Made by a program: the position numbers and the translations under genes | Assembly: GCA_023053545.1 (NCBI GenBank) | Contig: JAKZAN010000007.1 | Coordinates: 1,612,001 to 1,676,000 of the forward strand | Length of the DNA: 64,000 bases | DNA from: Lepidurus packardi | Lineage: Eukaryota; Arthropoda; Branchiopoda; Notostraca; Triopsidae | Direction of reading: 5' to 3' | In this document: piece after piece, positions 1 through 11,752 of the stretch | How positions within the stretch are numbered: position 1 is the stretch's first letter | How the letters are laid out: every line of letters starts with the position of its first letter | Notes under the pieces: model-generated | What the model saw: the letters and a program-made list of their open reading frames with translations, nothing else | Database searches by the model: none | What the model was told of the DNA's origin: nothing

Positions 1-357
1 GTTACGGGGCGATCAAATTGCAAGCCAAAGGAGTGTTGCTTGAGATTGAAGGCATGGATCAATCACGGTACAAATCAGTTCTGTTCGAGATATCGCCCGC
101 GCAAGAAAACGGCAGGTTTAATGTTACTGTACAGCTTATGGGTCTCAGCTTAACAACGGTGGAAATCGACATCCAGGTAAAATTGGCGCTCTTACAGGAT
201 ATATCAGATCGTAATTATTGATTCATTTCTGGTATCGCAGAATTTGCTTCAACTGCAATATGAAGGTGTAGCGGTTTTTAACTTGTGTGGAAGAGCCAAA
301 GTGAATGTGAACCTCTTACTTTACCTTTTACAAACCAAATTTTACACTAAAAAGTAA
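1..357 (+). CDS. IQGAP: IQGAP C-terminal end (partial, 3' two exons)
   Basis: Two exons, 1..176 and 241..357, joined across a 64-bp GT..AG intron in phase 0. The frame opens upstream of the window. The visible protein is the last ~96 residues: a stretch reading KGVLLEIEG, then FEISP, then LLQLQYEGVAV and AKVNVNLLLYLLQTKFYTKK-stop. The same order of blocks ends human IQGAP1 (KGVLLEIE, FEISP, LLQLQYEGVAV, KVNVNLL, KFYGK). IQGAPs are cytoskeletal scaffolds that bind Rac/Cdc42, actin and calmodulin. This piece is the RasGAP C-terminal (RGCt) domain, used for partner and microtubule plus-end binding. The remaining domains lie outside the window, so I cannot say which paralogue it is. No clear polyadenylation signal follows the stop. 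Confidence 0.9.
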
Positions 358-1239
<882 letters not shown>

Positions 1240-1415
1240 TACGTATTTGTCCCAATGATAAGTTGTGGCTTCATACAATGTGTATTTGCGTTCCTTTTGG
1301 GAAATTATAATGCGTTTTTCTCCCAGTTGCGACATTGTAGCTCACAATTTCTAAATCTTGGTGTAACTATACATGACTGAAAAACGACACCGAAAAACGA
1401 CACATCCGTGGCATG

Positions 1416-3708
1416 TTAGAAAAGTGAATAGAAACTTATGCTTCGGCTATCCTTTGAACTACTGAAGCTTTTCGAAGACTTTTCTTTGGTGGAGGATTTA
1501 GATCCTTTACCTTTACCGGAAAATGCTAAGTGATACAAAAAGTTAGATTGGTCTACGTACTAGTACAAAATATACCTTTCCATTTTTCAGTACTAACTTC
1601 CTCTTCATCATCGTCACTCTTTGGTGGGGGTGGCGTTTGCTGTAGATAAGGGGCAAAATAGGAAGCCCAGAACGAAGGTGGAGGGAATACAGCCACGTAA
1701 GAAGGCTTATCAAGAGTATTGCTGCCATCTACCACCTGGGTGGCCGCTGTTACTACTGCTTCGGCTTTCACGTCTTCGTCTTTCTCCACACTTCTCGATG
1801 CGATTTGATTAGCAGGTGGAATAGGTACAGTAGCTGCTGTTTGTGCAGCTAGCTTTGCTTGAAGGGCCGTAATTCGGTTTTCAAGCGCACTTTCAATCTT
1901 CGTACCTACTGGACCTTCCAAGTTTTCCGAAACCCAGGATTTCATTCCACCCAAAAGTGCGGCAAACTCATCAGGAGCAAGACGCTTCTCGGCTACCTAT
2001 GATATAACACGATGCTTGTTAAGTAAAGTTTATCTTGTTTGATCCTTCCAAGAAAGAGTAACGTTGCTTACGGGTAGCTCTGTTGTAAGCGGTACTGTCT
2101 CCGTTGTCGCTTCAGCAATTTTGGCCTTAATAGCATCAATTCTAGTTTGAATGGCATTGACGATTTTCCCGCCTGTCGGCTCTTGTATATTGTCAGTTAC
2201 CCAGGCTTTTATACCACCCAGCAAGGCAGCAAATTCGTCAGGAGCAAGTCGCTTCTTGGGTGGTACCTAATTCGCACATATATTGGTTATTTGCCTATTG
2301 GGAGACAGAGCAATAAAAAGAGTTAAAACGCGCTTACAGATTGCGAGTTCTCTATAGCGATTAATGACTCGTTCGCCAACTCAGCAGCATGAACTGCGTC
2401 AATTCGCGCTTGCAAAGCTGCCTGAATTTTATCGCCTAATGGTCCGGTGATGTGGTCCGATAAAGCGGCTTTGATATCGCCCAATAAGGTAGCAAACTCT
2501 TCAGGAGCAAGACTAACTCTTTTCGTCGGTACCTGGGATTATACTTACAATAAATCGAAGCATAATTTTATTTTTTAAGGGAAAAATACGGTGTTAGAGC
2601 TATCCACTGGAGCAATCTTCGTATCAGAAGCAGCATTCAAGTTTCCTGACCCAAGCTTGGATTCAATAGAGTCAATCCTAACTTGGAGAGCATTTTGAAT
2701 TTTAGAGCTAACGGGCTCTGCAACTCTATCGGCGAAAAAGGTCTTAAATTGTCCCAAAAGGGCTACGAGTTCCTCCAAGCGCTCTTGTAGTGTTTGTTTT
2801 ACCTAAGATATCCGTGGATGAGCGCACATTTCCTTTAAATATAATACCTTTGTGGAGATTTCTTCCCCAGCTAGTTCTGTAGCTGTCGGATTAGCCCCCT
2901 CAACGATGAGTTTGCTGTCTATAGCGTCAATGCGATCCTGAAGAGCTTTCTGAACAATTCCGCCAACATCTCCAGGTATTTTATCGGCGTACAAAAACTT
3001 CATTTGGCTAACTAAGGTAGCGAAATCTTCTGGGGTCATCCGCTTGCTTACGTCCTGCAAGTTGCAATTAAAACTGTACATTTACACAAGACAAGTAATG
3101 AAAATACCAAGCCGTCCACGTTATTAGCTGAAGTTATGTCTTTTGGGACAGCACCGTAAAGTTTGGGAGCCATTAAGTTCGCAATGGCGTCTAATTTGGC
3201 TTGTACTACACCTTCTACGTTAAACCCAGAAGGAACTTTATTGGCAATTGATGTTTTCAACTGGGCAAAAAAAGCAGCCATTTCTTCGGGCTTCAAAGCT
3301 GCACTTCTTGCGATTTTGTCCTGTAATGAAGCCGTACGAGTAAGTATAGTGCGAATATGAGCACACGCCGACTATAATTACCAAGCTGTCATCTGAAGAA
3401 GCTGGGGCAATAGTTGGGCTTTGAAGGGTTGCTATTTCACTCAGCAATTCAGTTAATTGTTTTTCCTTTTTCGCCACTTTACTTTGCAAACTTGCAAGCT
3501 TGAACTCGGGTGTAAGAAACATCGTCCACCATGCTAGGAACAAATGAACAATGTAATATTTTTTTAATTAGGATTTTTTTTTTTTTTACTTACGTGATTC
3601 AGTCGTTTCATTGACAGCGATAGGACTTGCCAGGGGCGTAGAAGGCAACACCAATCCTTGCGTCAAAATTGCTTGTAGGAGCCACACAAAGCTAACCCAG
3701 CACTTCAT
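1416..3708 (-). CDS. Secreted protein with six tandem ~65-71 aa repeats, one repeat per exon (unassigned family)
   Basis: Nine exons, read from high to low coordinates: 3708-3594, 3533-3382, 3320-3108, 3054-2848, 2802-2590, 2532-2338, 2266-2072, 1996-1576, 1525-1416. Together they encode 606 aa with a clean frame across eight introns of 45-75 bp. The start MKCWVSFVWLLQAILTQG is a good signal peptide. Exon 2 is heptad-like (coiled coil, rich in K/E/L). Exons 3-8 each carry one repeat with the pattern [PE/D]-[E/D]-F/M-A-x-L-[L/F/V]-x-x-[I/M/F]-K, then D/N-K-[I/V], P, K-I-[Q/V]-x-A-[L/I]-[Q/E]-x-R-I-[D/T]-A-[I/V/L]. Introns between repeat exons are all phase 0. Exon 8 adds an acidic and Pro-rich stretch (PPPPKSDDDEEE). 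Exon 9 is a Ser/Lys-rich tail. I do not recognise the family. Extracellular location is inferred from the leader, and function is unknown. Confidence 0.82.
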
Positions 3709-3745
3709 CTTGAACTCTACAATTGCCAGTTGAATTCTGGAACCA

Positions 3746-3752
3746 TTTTATA
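3746..3752 (-). promoter_or_regulatory. TATA box of the secreted repeat gene
   Basis: On the minus strand the upstream sequence reads GCTATAAAATGG about 40 bp before the ATG at 3708. A TATA box there would place transcription start near 3715-3722, leaving a 5' leader of only about 10 nt. A strong TATA with a tiny leader suits a highly expressed, cell-type-restricted secreted product. That expression pattern is inference. Confidence 0.5.
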
Positions 3753-3753
3753 G

Positions 3754-6700
3754 CCTCAAATGGGACGCTCTTGATCGGTACTTGCAAAGCCGTTCTAATA
3801 ATCCAACAGACAGTCTCACAGCTTAACAAGTATTTACCCAAGTATCACCAAAACTCATTTGCATAAGATGTAACACACATGTTTAGCAATACTTATCTAA
3901 GCTACTTAAATCGCAGGATTTACGAAGCTTGCTGCAGTATATCCGTGGCAAGCATATAAAAATGCAATCCGCACTAAAGATAAGGTTTGTCTTACAGGGA
4001 AGTAAAAGCTAAAAAAGCTGGAGGCTGAAAGAGTCGAAAACAATCCGTTTTACAATACATATAAGACTGTATTTAGTTTAGTTTTTCACATTCAATCTGA
4101 GCGCGATGTTGACTTCAGTTTCGACCAAGCCATTCTAGTGGAGCTATACAGCTGCACCTTCAAAACCGCCACCGTTCATATTAGTCATACAGCTTCAAGC
4201 TAAAGAAATGCTAAAGAAATACTTAATGTAATTAAAAGCTTCATTGTACATTGTACATAGTACATAGAGTACATAGAGCGACATGAATTAGGAAGCATCA
4301 TAATACAACAAGTCTGAATATTTTTAGCGCACGAAGTTTGTGTAGGAAAATTTATGACGTATGGTGTGACATAAATACGTAGGAAACTGTTGCATGCGTG
4401 ATGAGCGCACCTTATATAACTCTCGTGGCCATCTTAGTGTAACAATATCCTTCCTGGACCTTACGTGCTCATTATGTAAAACAACTGCATCCAACTAAAC
4501 AACACCCATGCCGCACGAATTATGCATCCTGTGCACTATTTTGAGCGTCAAGAGTACAGTTAAATGTTAACGGAAACGGATAAATAAACCACGCAATTGC
4601 TACATAATCCCCATATCAAGACCCAGGCCGACGCGGAACTGCCAGCTGACGGCGCATATCTTAGTATACGCGCTAACCACAAGACGACAAAAGTATAATT
4701 ATATGGATGTTTAATGGAGTGTCTTCCGGACTTTGCTTCGTGTAGCTGTAACCGAAAGCAAACCCAGTACAGGACGTACCAATTACCGACAACGTGCGAA
4801 CTAAAATTCGGGAGTTTTCATAAACAACTTTTAGTGTGTGTGGCCCGCAGTGACAGATTGACGTGCAAATAATGGAATTGTCAAAAAAGCGCCAATTTCT
4901 TCTTTGACTGCACTGTTGACTGCATTTATTGTGTTGTACTCGAACTCGTCCTCGTTCTTAGACAATCATCATTGTTTATGTTGTAGGAAAAAAAAAGGAA
5001 AAAAAATTAAAAAAAACAGAGCGAATTCTCCGGCAGACAATTAATGTAAAAGTAAGACTGCGCCAAGGAGTAACGTCCTTCGAGTTTATGATTGCCTTAT
5101 ACATCTTTCTTCCATCACCCCCTGACAGAGCATGATTATATACGAAGCCTTGGACACGGTTATGAACTGTTTTCCCGGATGTCGGACCGTCTACGATGTT
5201 TACTATTTGGCTTCCAGAACAATCCATCAGCAGTTCTATACCAATAAACTTACTACACTATAGCCGCTTAAGCGTAGCTTCACTTCACTTACGTTTTCTC
5301 TTGAAACTTGTTTGGTTTCAAGAGAAAACGTTACTTTAAGTCAAGCCAGTTTTTTTTCATAGCTAGTGTAAAATTGAGAGAAAAAAGCAATAAAGGTTGC
5401 ACAGCCAAGTAAAGAACGGGATTTGCAATGTCCAAACTACTCAAAAGATTGTACAAAAAAAAAAGCTTTCCGTTGGAGTCCTTGTGTTGTCTGAGGACAA
5501 AACAACCAAGAACGATTCATGACGGAACCCGTAAAAGTCCCGGATGCAAATGAGCTTTTATGAAGGTTAAATACGCAGATCAGTTCTTTTACATATTGGC
5601 AAAGTTTCCCTTTTACACGTTTAAGCACACCTTTTCTTCTACACCCGGTAACTACAATATATATTTTGTGTAACTGTTTAAATAAAGTAGTATGCATGAG
5701 ATATTGGAACAGCGTGGGAGTCAACTCGGGTCAGACATAAGGTGGCAGACGAAAACGAAACTTGAGTATTTACGAGTCAGAGGAACCAGAGACGCATAAA
5801 ACTAGTGTTATTCGCCTATATGACCGTTCTGGCTGGGCTCCTCTCGCAACTCGCCATTCTTATCGCCACAACATAGATTTCATGGTGTGGCTGGGTTGAG
5901 TGCTGCGACACCACTCATTACAGGGTCGTAAACTTAGCATATTTGTATGGAATACGTTGAGGCGACTCCAGAACGATCTAGTATGCATTAACCTTACTTG
6001 CCCTAGCCACAAAAAAAGAAACAGAAAAAAACGACTTGATGGCAGCTGCCCTTTCCTACAAGTATATACAACAACAGTTTTACAGCCATCAGTTTACGCT
6101 TGGTTGTGCTTTTGCTTTTATCCTGCTTAATTCTAGGGACAAAACTTCTTATAAAAATCACGTCTCGAACAATAAAAATTAACATTGTGAAGGTAAAGGA
6201 TTTTTCTGGTATCTCTTTACATTAACGAAATAACTTATTTATAAGGAAATGGTCGTAGGATGACTTTTCGGAGTACATTTTGGGCCCAATATGTCTACGG
6301 AACGCGGAATGCCAGCTATGACATGTTTGGGGTCTCGAAAAAAATACTTTAACAAAGCTCAGGCTTTTTGCCAGCGCATAATTAAACTAGCTAAGGTAAT
6401 AATACCAGTTTATTTCTTTTAGGAAAAAAGAATCAAAGATTCGATACCAAATCAGCATGACGGCTTGTGCCGCGAGCTTAATAACGAAACTACCATCGCA
6501 TAGGTTACCTGATAACGACAAAGCATAGCTTCTTTAGTGCCCTGACTCCAAGTATTCTCTAACCTCTTGACGTAAATAGCTCTGATGAGGTAATTCTAAA
6601 TCATCACGAATTATAGCCCCGGCAGAGCTTCATCGCTGCTTTCATTTATAGGGTTTCTTTTTAACCCACGGCTTCACTTTTTGCAAACAAAATTTGAATA

Positions 6701-7770
6701 CAAACACCCTTGCTCGAAAGACGACATGATTTGACGCATCCCAACTATAGTTCCAACTTTTAAGAGAAAGCCACATCAGTATTAATATGTATACATCTGC
6801 CAAGTTCCAAAGTTCCTTCCTTTTTTTTTAGCAATTCTGTTGTTTTTACTCTCTGCCTCCGTGCATTCAGGTAAGCAAAGAACACTCGTAACGTTGGTTG
6901 CATGCCTAATGCTTGTATACATGTTCCGTCATGTGGCATGTATATGTATATATACCTAAAAACATAGTCGAGGCTGCAGACAAGGACGTGACACACAAAG
7001 TGAATACTAATGACGATCGACACTCCATCATACAGCTTAGCACTGCTAGCCAGCATCTCTGATTACTTTTATGGCCCTCCCCAAGAAACCCTCTCGGAGA
7101 ACTTCTTCTTGCAAGTTATGTTTTTAACGACCAGAGCAATTTTCTTGCAAGAGCCTCTTATTAGTGTTTAACAGCAATAACACCTGAATGGCAAGCGTCA
7201 TTAAAGTGAGTACATAAATTACCCCTCTTCAGCGCAAGAACCAACCGTCGCAACTGAAGATCAATCCTTAAGGATGCGCTTTGTAATGCTTTAGTTGAGT
7301 TTTAAAAATGGGACGAATAAATCTAGGAGGAAGATCACGGGGATCGCTAACGTAGAGACCACAACGGCCACTTCCCCACGGACATTTCCGTTGGATAAGC
7401 ATATTCAAATTCCAACTGTGTTGGCTGTGCCTCAGGATTGCCATTCTCACGTTTACCAGTAACGCATATGCATAGAACCTAACGAAGTTTTTCTGTAAGG
7501 AAAAAAAAACATCTGAGGCCCCCTTTATTACTATTTTTCTTTGGATAAAAAAATGAGGCTTTATATGTATATACCGCGGTGCCCAGGATTCTAACCGTGG
7601 GATCCACTGAAAAAATCTATCTGCATACGGCGAAGAGTTCAAATGTATAAGTAACCTGGACTGGGAACGGGTTTCATGGTTCTCCCAAAAGAAGGGACAA
7701 AAAACATAAAGCGATATAAAGGGTTAGATTGATAACGGGTGCTGAAGAGTTGAGCCATGATGCGGCCGTC
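3754..7770. other. Gene-poor region, left part
   Basis: Only short random-looking open frames with no family resemblance or paired splice signals. Minor structure: a run of GTACAT units at 4244-4277, a TATATAA on the plus strand near 4412 with no gene after it, and the large inverted repeat at 5277-5346 listed separately. Nothing here supports a protein gene. Confidence 0.6.
5277..5346. repeat. Inverted repeat with perfect 17-bp arms and 7-nt loop
   Basis: Arms 5291-5307 and 5315-5331 are exact reverse complements around the loop 5308-5314. After a short mismatch, outer 9-nt arms (5277-5285 and 5338-5346) pair again with one mismatch. A separate 10-bp palindrome, cgcttaagcg, sits just outside at 5265-5274. 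The element could be a transcribed hairpin or the remnant of a small inverted-repeat element. No target-site duplication was evident. Confidence 0.75.
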
Positions 7771-7777
7771 TCTCATC

Positions 7778-8613
7778 TGCATATGACGGTGGCTTTTGCG
7801 CAAAGAGGGGACCCAGAAACTGACAAGCCACATCCCCGAGTCCCCCTTTTCTACTTTCTCAAGCTTCTTTCACCCCCCCCCCCCCCCTATTCTTTCACTT
7901 GCTTTACTCATGACCTTTTCTTGTCTCTATAGCTAGTCTGCATATGGAAATTTTCACTGGGCGCCGAAGGACTCCCAAAGGTGTTTTCTATCAAAAGACC
8001 ACCATCACTTCTTTTGGACTTGTGCATACAACTTTGCATATGACTATAGGAAAGACCCTACGAGAGAGGGAGAGTTTGCATCCCATAACATGCGACACAC
8101 GGTACGGGAGGAGACTTCTTTTCATTGCTCCATTTGCATAAGAGGACTTCACATGCAAAGAGGGAAGCTCCGAGCCAGGTAAAGGGTGATCCTCTTCCAC
8201 GAGAGCAGACCTCTTTCTTCACAAGACGAATTTGATGCAAACATCCCGCATTATACTTGCTAGCGCTTGGATAGACGTGGGAAAAGAAATCACAGCCGGG
8301 GGTTTTCTTCTGTTTAGCTTCCTATTTGCATATAAAATCTGAGACTTTGGAAAATATGCGATAAAAAGAGGTTTTCATAGAGACCATTCATCGCCGTCGC
8401 CAATGACCGTAATAACTGTATGCATCGTCTGAACATAATAGCTGAAAAAGATGTCGACCCCATAAAAAATATTTTTTTCTAAACGATTGGGCAATCTCCA
8501 CTCAAGTCGATTGCAAGTTTTGGAAACTGGACTTCCTTTTCCTTGGTTATTTATAATCGTAAAGATCAACAAGTGAATATTCAAAAGTAAGCAATTATAG
8601 TAAGAATGCAAAT
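7778..8613. promoter_or_regulatory. Cluster of octamer / POU-like motifs
   Basis: Three perfect octamers (ATTTGCAT at 8132-8139 and 8324-8331, ATGCAAAT at 8606-8613) and three copies of TGCATATG (7778-7785, 7939-7946, 8035-8042) fall within about 0.84 kb. The octamer at 8324 runs directly into TATAAAA (8331-8337). Octamers are bound by POU-family factors in animals. Enhancer or promoter activity is inference, and no transcript downstream could be recognised. Confidence 0.35.
7873..7887. repeat. Poly-C run (15 nt)
   Basis: Uninterrupted C run on the plus strand, the first of several long G or C homopolymers confined to the gene-poor region. Confidence 0.9.
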
Positions 8614-8653
8614 AATGTATTGAAACGTAATGTATTAATAATGTATTGAAACG
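8611..8653. repeat. 17-bp direct repeat
   Basis: The 17-mer at 8611-8627 recurs exactly at 8637-8653, separated by 9 bases that themselves copy part of the unit. This looks like a small local duplication in AT-rich sequence. Confidence 0.8.
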
Positions 8654-9103
8654 ATACTCAAGTACTATTGTCCATCAAGCACGAACAGAATATTAGAGTA
8701 TCATCGCTGACAAATTCGATAGGTTTTGCACACGTACATCATGATCATGCCATAAATCGTAAGGTACGTACAAATCTGAACATGCAAGTTTATGCTTATT
8801 TACTCCGCTTTTTTATGGAGTTCCCATACTTTTAAGAACTATCAGAATAACACGCTATCTATGAATTATTAATTAATATCTCAACCATCGACATACCTGA
8901 ACCATACATAACCAACCGACCGAATTTGCCCATACATTTTTAAGCCATTCCTTTGCTTTCGAGATGTTTTCATAAAGTATTGTGAAACTAAAGTTCGCAA
9001 GCTAGTAAGGACAGTAACTTGGAAATTGTCTTGTTCTGAGGAAATACACAAATATATAAAAAGCAAAATTGTAAGAAAGAAATGTAAACAAAAAAGGAAA
9101 AAA

Positions 9104-9120
9104 GGGGGGGGGGGGGGGGG
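9104..9120. repeat. Poly-G run (17 nt)
   Basis: Uninterrupted G run on the plus strand following an A-rich stretch. Confidence 0.9.
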
Positions 9121-11720
9121 CGTTATTTATATATGCCCCAATCTTTTAAAATTTCATTCATGAGCACAGGGCGTCTACGAAACATCCAAAGCCCGAACTG
9201 GACAATCCCCTTTATTGGGTACATTAAATAGGTAATGCACAAATACAATACGCACATCTGCGCTTGCTTCATAATCCACCCCCGTCATGGTAGCAAAATA
9301 GATGGGGGTAGGCGAGCATTGATGTTGTTAGAGCCAACCAAGCTGCGAGTTGGAGGGGCTTACTTCCCGGTTTCCATGAGTTACCATGGTTACTTATCAA
9401 CGGTAAAACACCGCGTCTCCCCACCCCCGATAGGAACAGCGTTCCGCTTGTGCGCATACACCAAATTAGCGAAACCTGCTTGCGCCAGTCCACGTCAGCA
9501 CGCGACGCTGACGACGTCGATCGACGCCATGTTTCTTTCCACAACTGGGAGGAGTCTCCTACACACAACGGTACACAAGTCTCGCAAGGTTTGTCCAATA
9601 TCGACGTGTTTCCGTATCAAAACACTTCACCCTCCCCCGTCGGAATACATACTCGATGAGAGACGAACAACTTACAAAGAATTGAACCTGGAATGAGGAG
9701 TCTGGAAAGAAATATCAGGAGATATCAGCGTTGTTTATTTTTCAATCAATGAAAATCGTTCACCATCCATAAGATGCCTTGCATTATAGATATGCTTAAT
9801 GCAAATTGTTAAATACTGTATGTCCTATAAAGAAGTCTGGCAATGGAAGAAAACTAAGAAACTTCACTTCGTCGGGTCTGCGTATCGCATGGCTTCATTT
9901 CCCAAGGGACCAGCAGTCCAACTAAACTCCTGAAGGTCAAATCCTTTGTTAAGCGCTGCAGTATTACAGTAACTGCCAGAAGTGGTTATGGGATTCAAAT
10001 GTGAGGCTGGGTGTTTTGTACTTGAAGACAGTAGTCAAAGCTTCCTAATTACAGGCCTAACTACGAAAAGCTGCCTTTTAACTCTTTTCTACTCTTCTAC
10101 TACACCTGAATGAGCCAGAATCACGAAAGACAAAAGTAAAGGCAAACTTCGTTTTAAATCCTGCTTCTGGTTCTTGGCCCAGGTAAATGCATCCACTTAT
10201 TTATAATTACTAATGCAAAGAGCTGCTGTCTAAGAGCCCTACACGCTTCGCTACTTCTCTTCCCAAAAAGCTTCTTGAGCATCGTCTCTTTGCCATACAT
10301 TGCATACTGCCTGGGAAATGCTTATGGAAACGGGGAGGCGGGGAAGAAAAAAAAACTAGAGTACTTTTGCTTGTACCTAGCAACTTTGTCGAGAGTAATT
10401 TTTACTAATTATGTAAAAAAAGAAGGGATTGGTGGCCGGAAAATAGACCCATACCTTAGAGTTGTCGTTGAACTTAATGCCAAACTAATTTTTCGTTGGG
10501 GAATCGCCATAAAAACGTCTATTGAAGAGGCTGTGGCGGGGTTTGGTTTATCTAAATATTTTTTTTGGGGGGAATCCTATTGCTGGTTAATCTATGCTTG
10601 GCAGTCAAGCGGATCCTGGTAACTTTTATACAAGCAAATGAACTTTGCAAGGAAGAACGCTGGCCATTATTTACTGCTGGTCGTAAAGCAACGACAGCAA
10701 AAGGCAACCTGCCTTGTTGCAATCTGTACGTTGGTTAGAATAGCCAAACCCCTTTAGCCATGATGTTAAAATGAAAAAGCTAAAAAATAAGTTAACGTTA
10801 GCCGTGTGTTACTTTTCTGAAGACATCCCTGAAGTTGCCGCAACCGGTTCTCAGCTCAGGGCCAAGAATCTCTCTTCTCAACCAACACACAAATACAGTT
10901 CTCGCAACAACTTGCAATCTGAGGTGGGAAAAACATTTTCGTTTCGAATAGTATTTTCTTCAACGCAGACAGGCTCCCCCAAAAAAATTAACGCTATACA
11001 CAGTCCCAGACCAAACCAAGCCTTATAGTCTCATGGGCCATAAAATTTGCTACACATGTCCTAGCCTCAGCCATGCAAAACTCGAATTTACTCCACCCTT
11101 TCCTACATAGTGCAACTCAAGTCAAAAAGATCGGCTTTCCAGCCAAGAAACGAAATGAAAAAAAGTACGCCAAGGGAATGTTAGTTAGGGATAGGTTCTT
11201 CCCTTACCTGAATGCTAATCACAGTCCACTCTCAAGTGCTTTATTTCAGCCTTCCCTTTTGTTACAGCTTTAGAGATTACAGATGAGAAAAAATTACTAA
11301 TTATACCGGTTTACAGGGATGATTTGCTGCTCTTGATGCCAACTTCGGTTCACTAAATAAATTAAACAAATTATCTGAGTATCTTTAAGTGCGCGGGTAT
11401 TTTTATTCACCAGAGAATGGAATTGCAATTACAAAAATTTGACATCATGCAAAAAATATTGTAGAAAACCATCGTAATAAACTCCGGCAGGTGACTTCCA
11501 AACAAGGATTTTTTTTTTAGCTTCAACTGCTTCAAAAGCGGTGTACCGTCTTTCAAAGTCACTCGACTTCAAATACCTCGTCTAAACAAGTCTATGTATA
11601 GTATTTTCTTGTCAAAGTCAAGCTAGTTTATCGCATGCTAATTCATCTGAAATGCTAATCAAGCAGTCTGGGTTGCGTTTATGTACTATCACTTTGCAAA
11701 GCTATGTACGAATAACTACG

Positions 11721-11752
11721 CGCGCGACACCATGCGACAATGTAGTCGCGCG
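11721..11752. repeat. GC-rich inverted repeat, 8-bp arms
   Basis: cgcgcgac at 11721-11728 pairs with gtcgcgcg at 11745-11752 across a 16-nt loop. The CpG-dense arms stand out against AT-rich surroundings. Confidence 0.55.

Noticed and set aside
9235..9696. 153-codon open frame on the plus strand
   Set aside because: Sequence looks random (no family blocks), other long frames overlap it on both strands, and no splice partners were found.
10275..10622. 115-codon open frame on the plus strand
   Set aside because: No recognisable domain or signal, biased by A/T runs, and no supporting splice or promoter signals.
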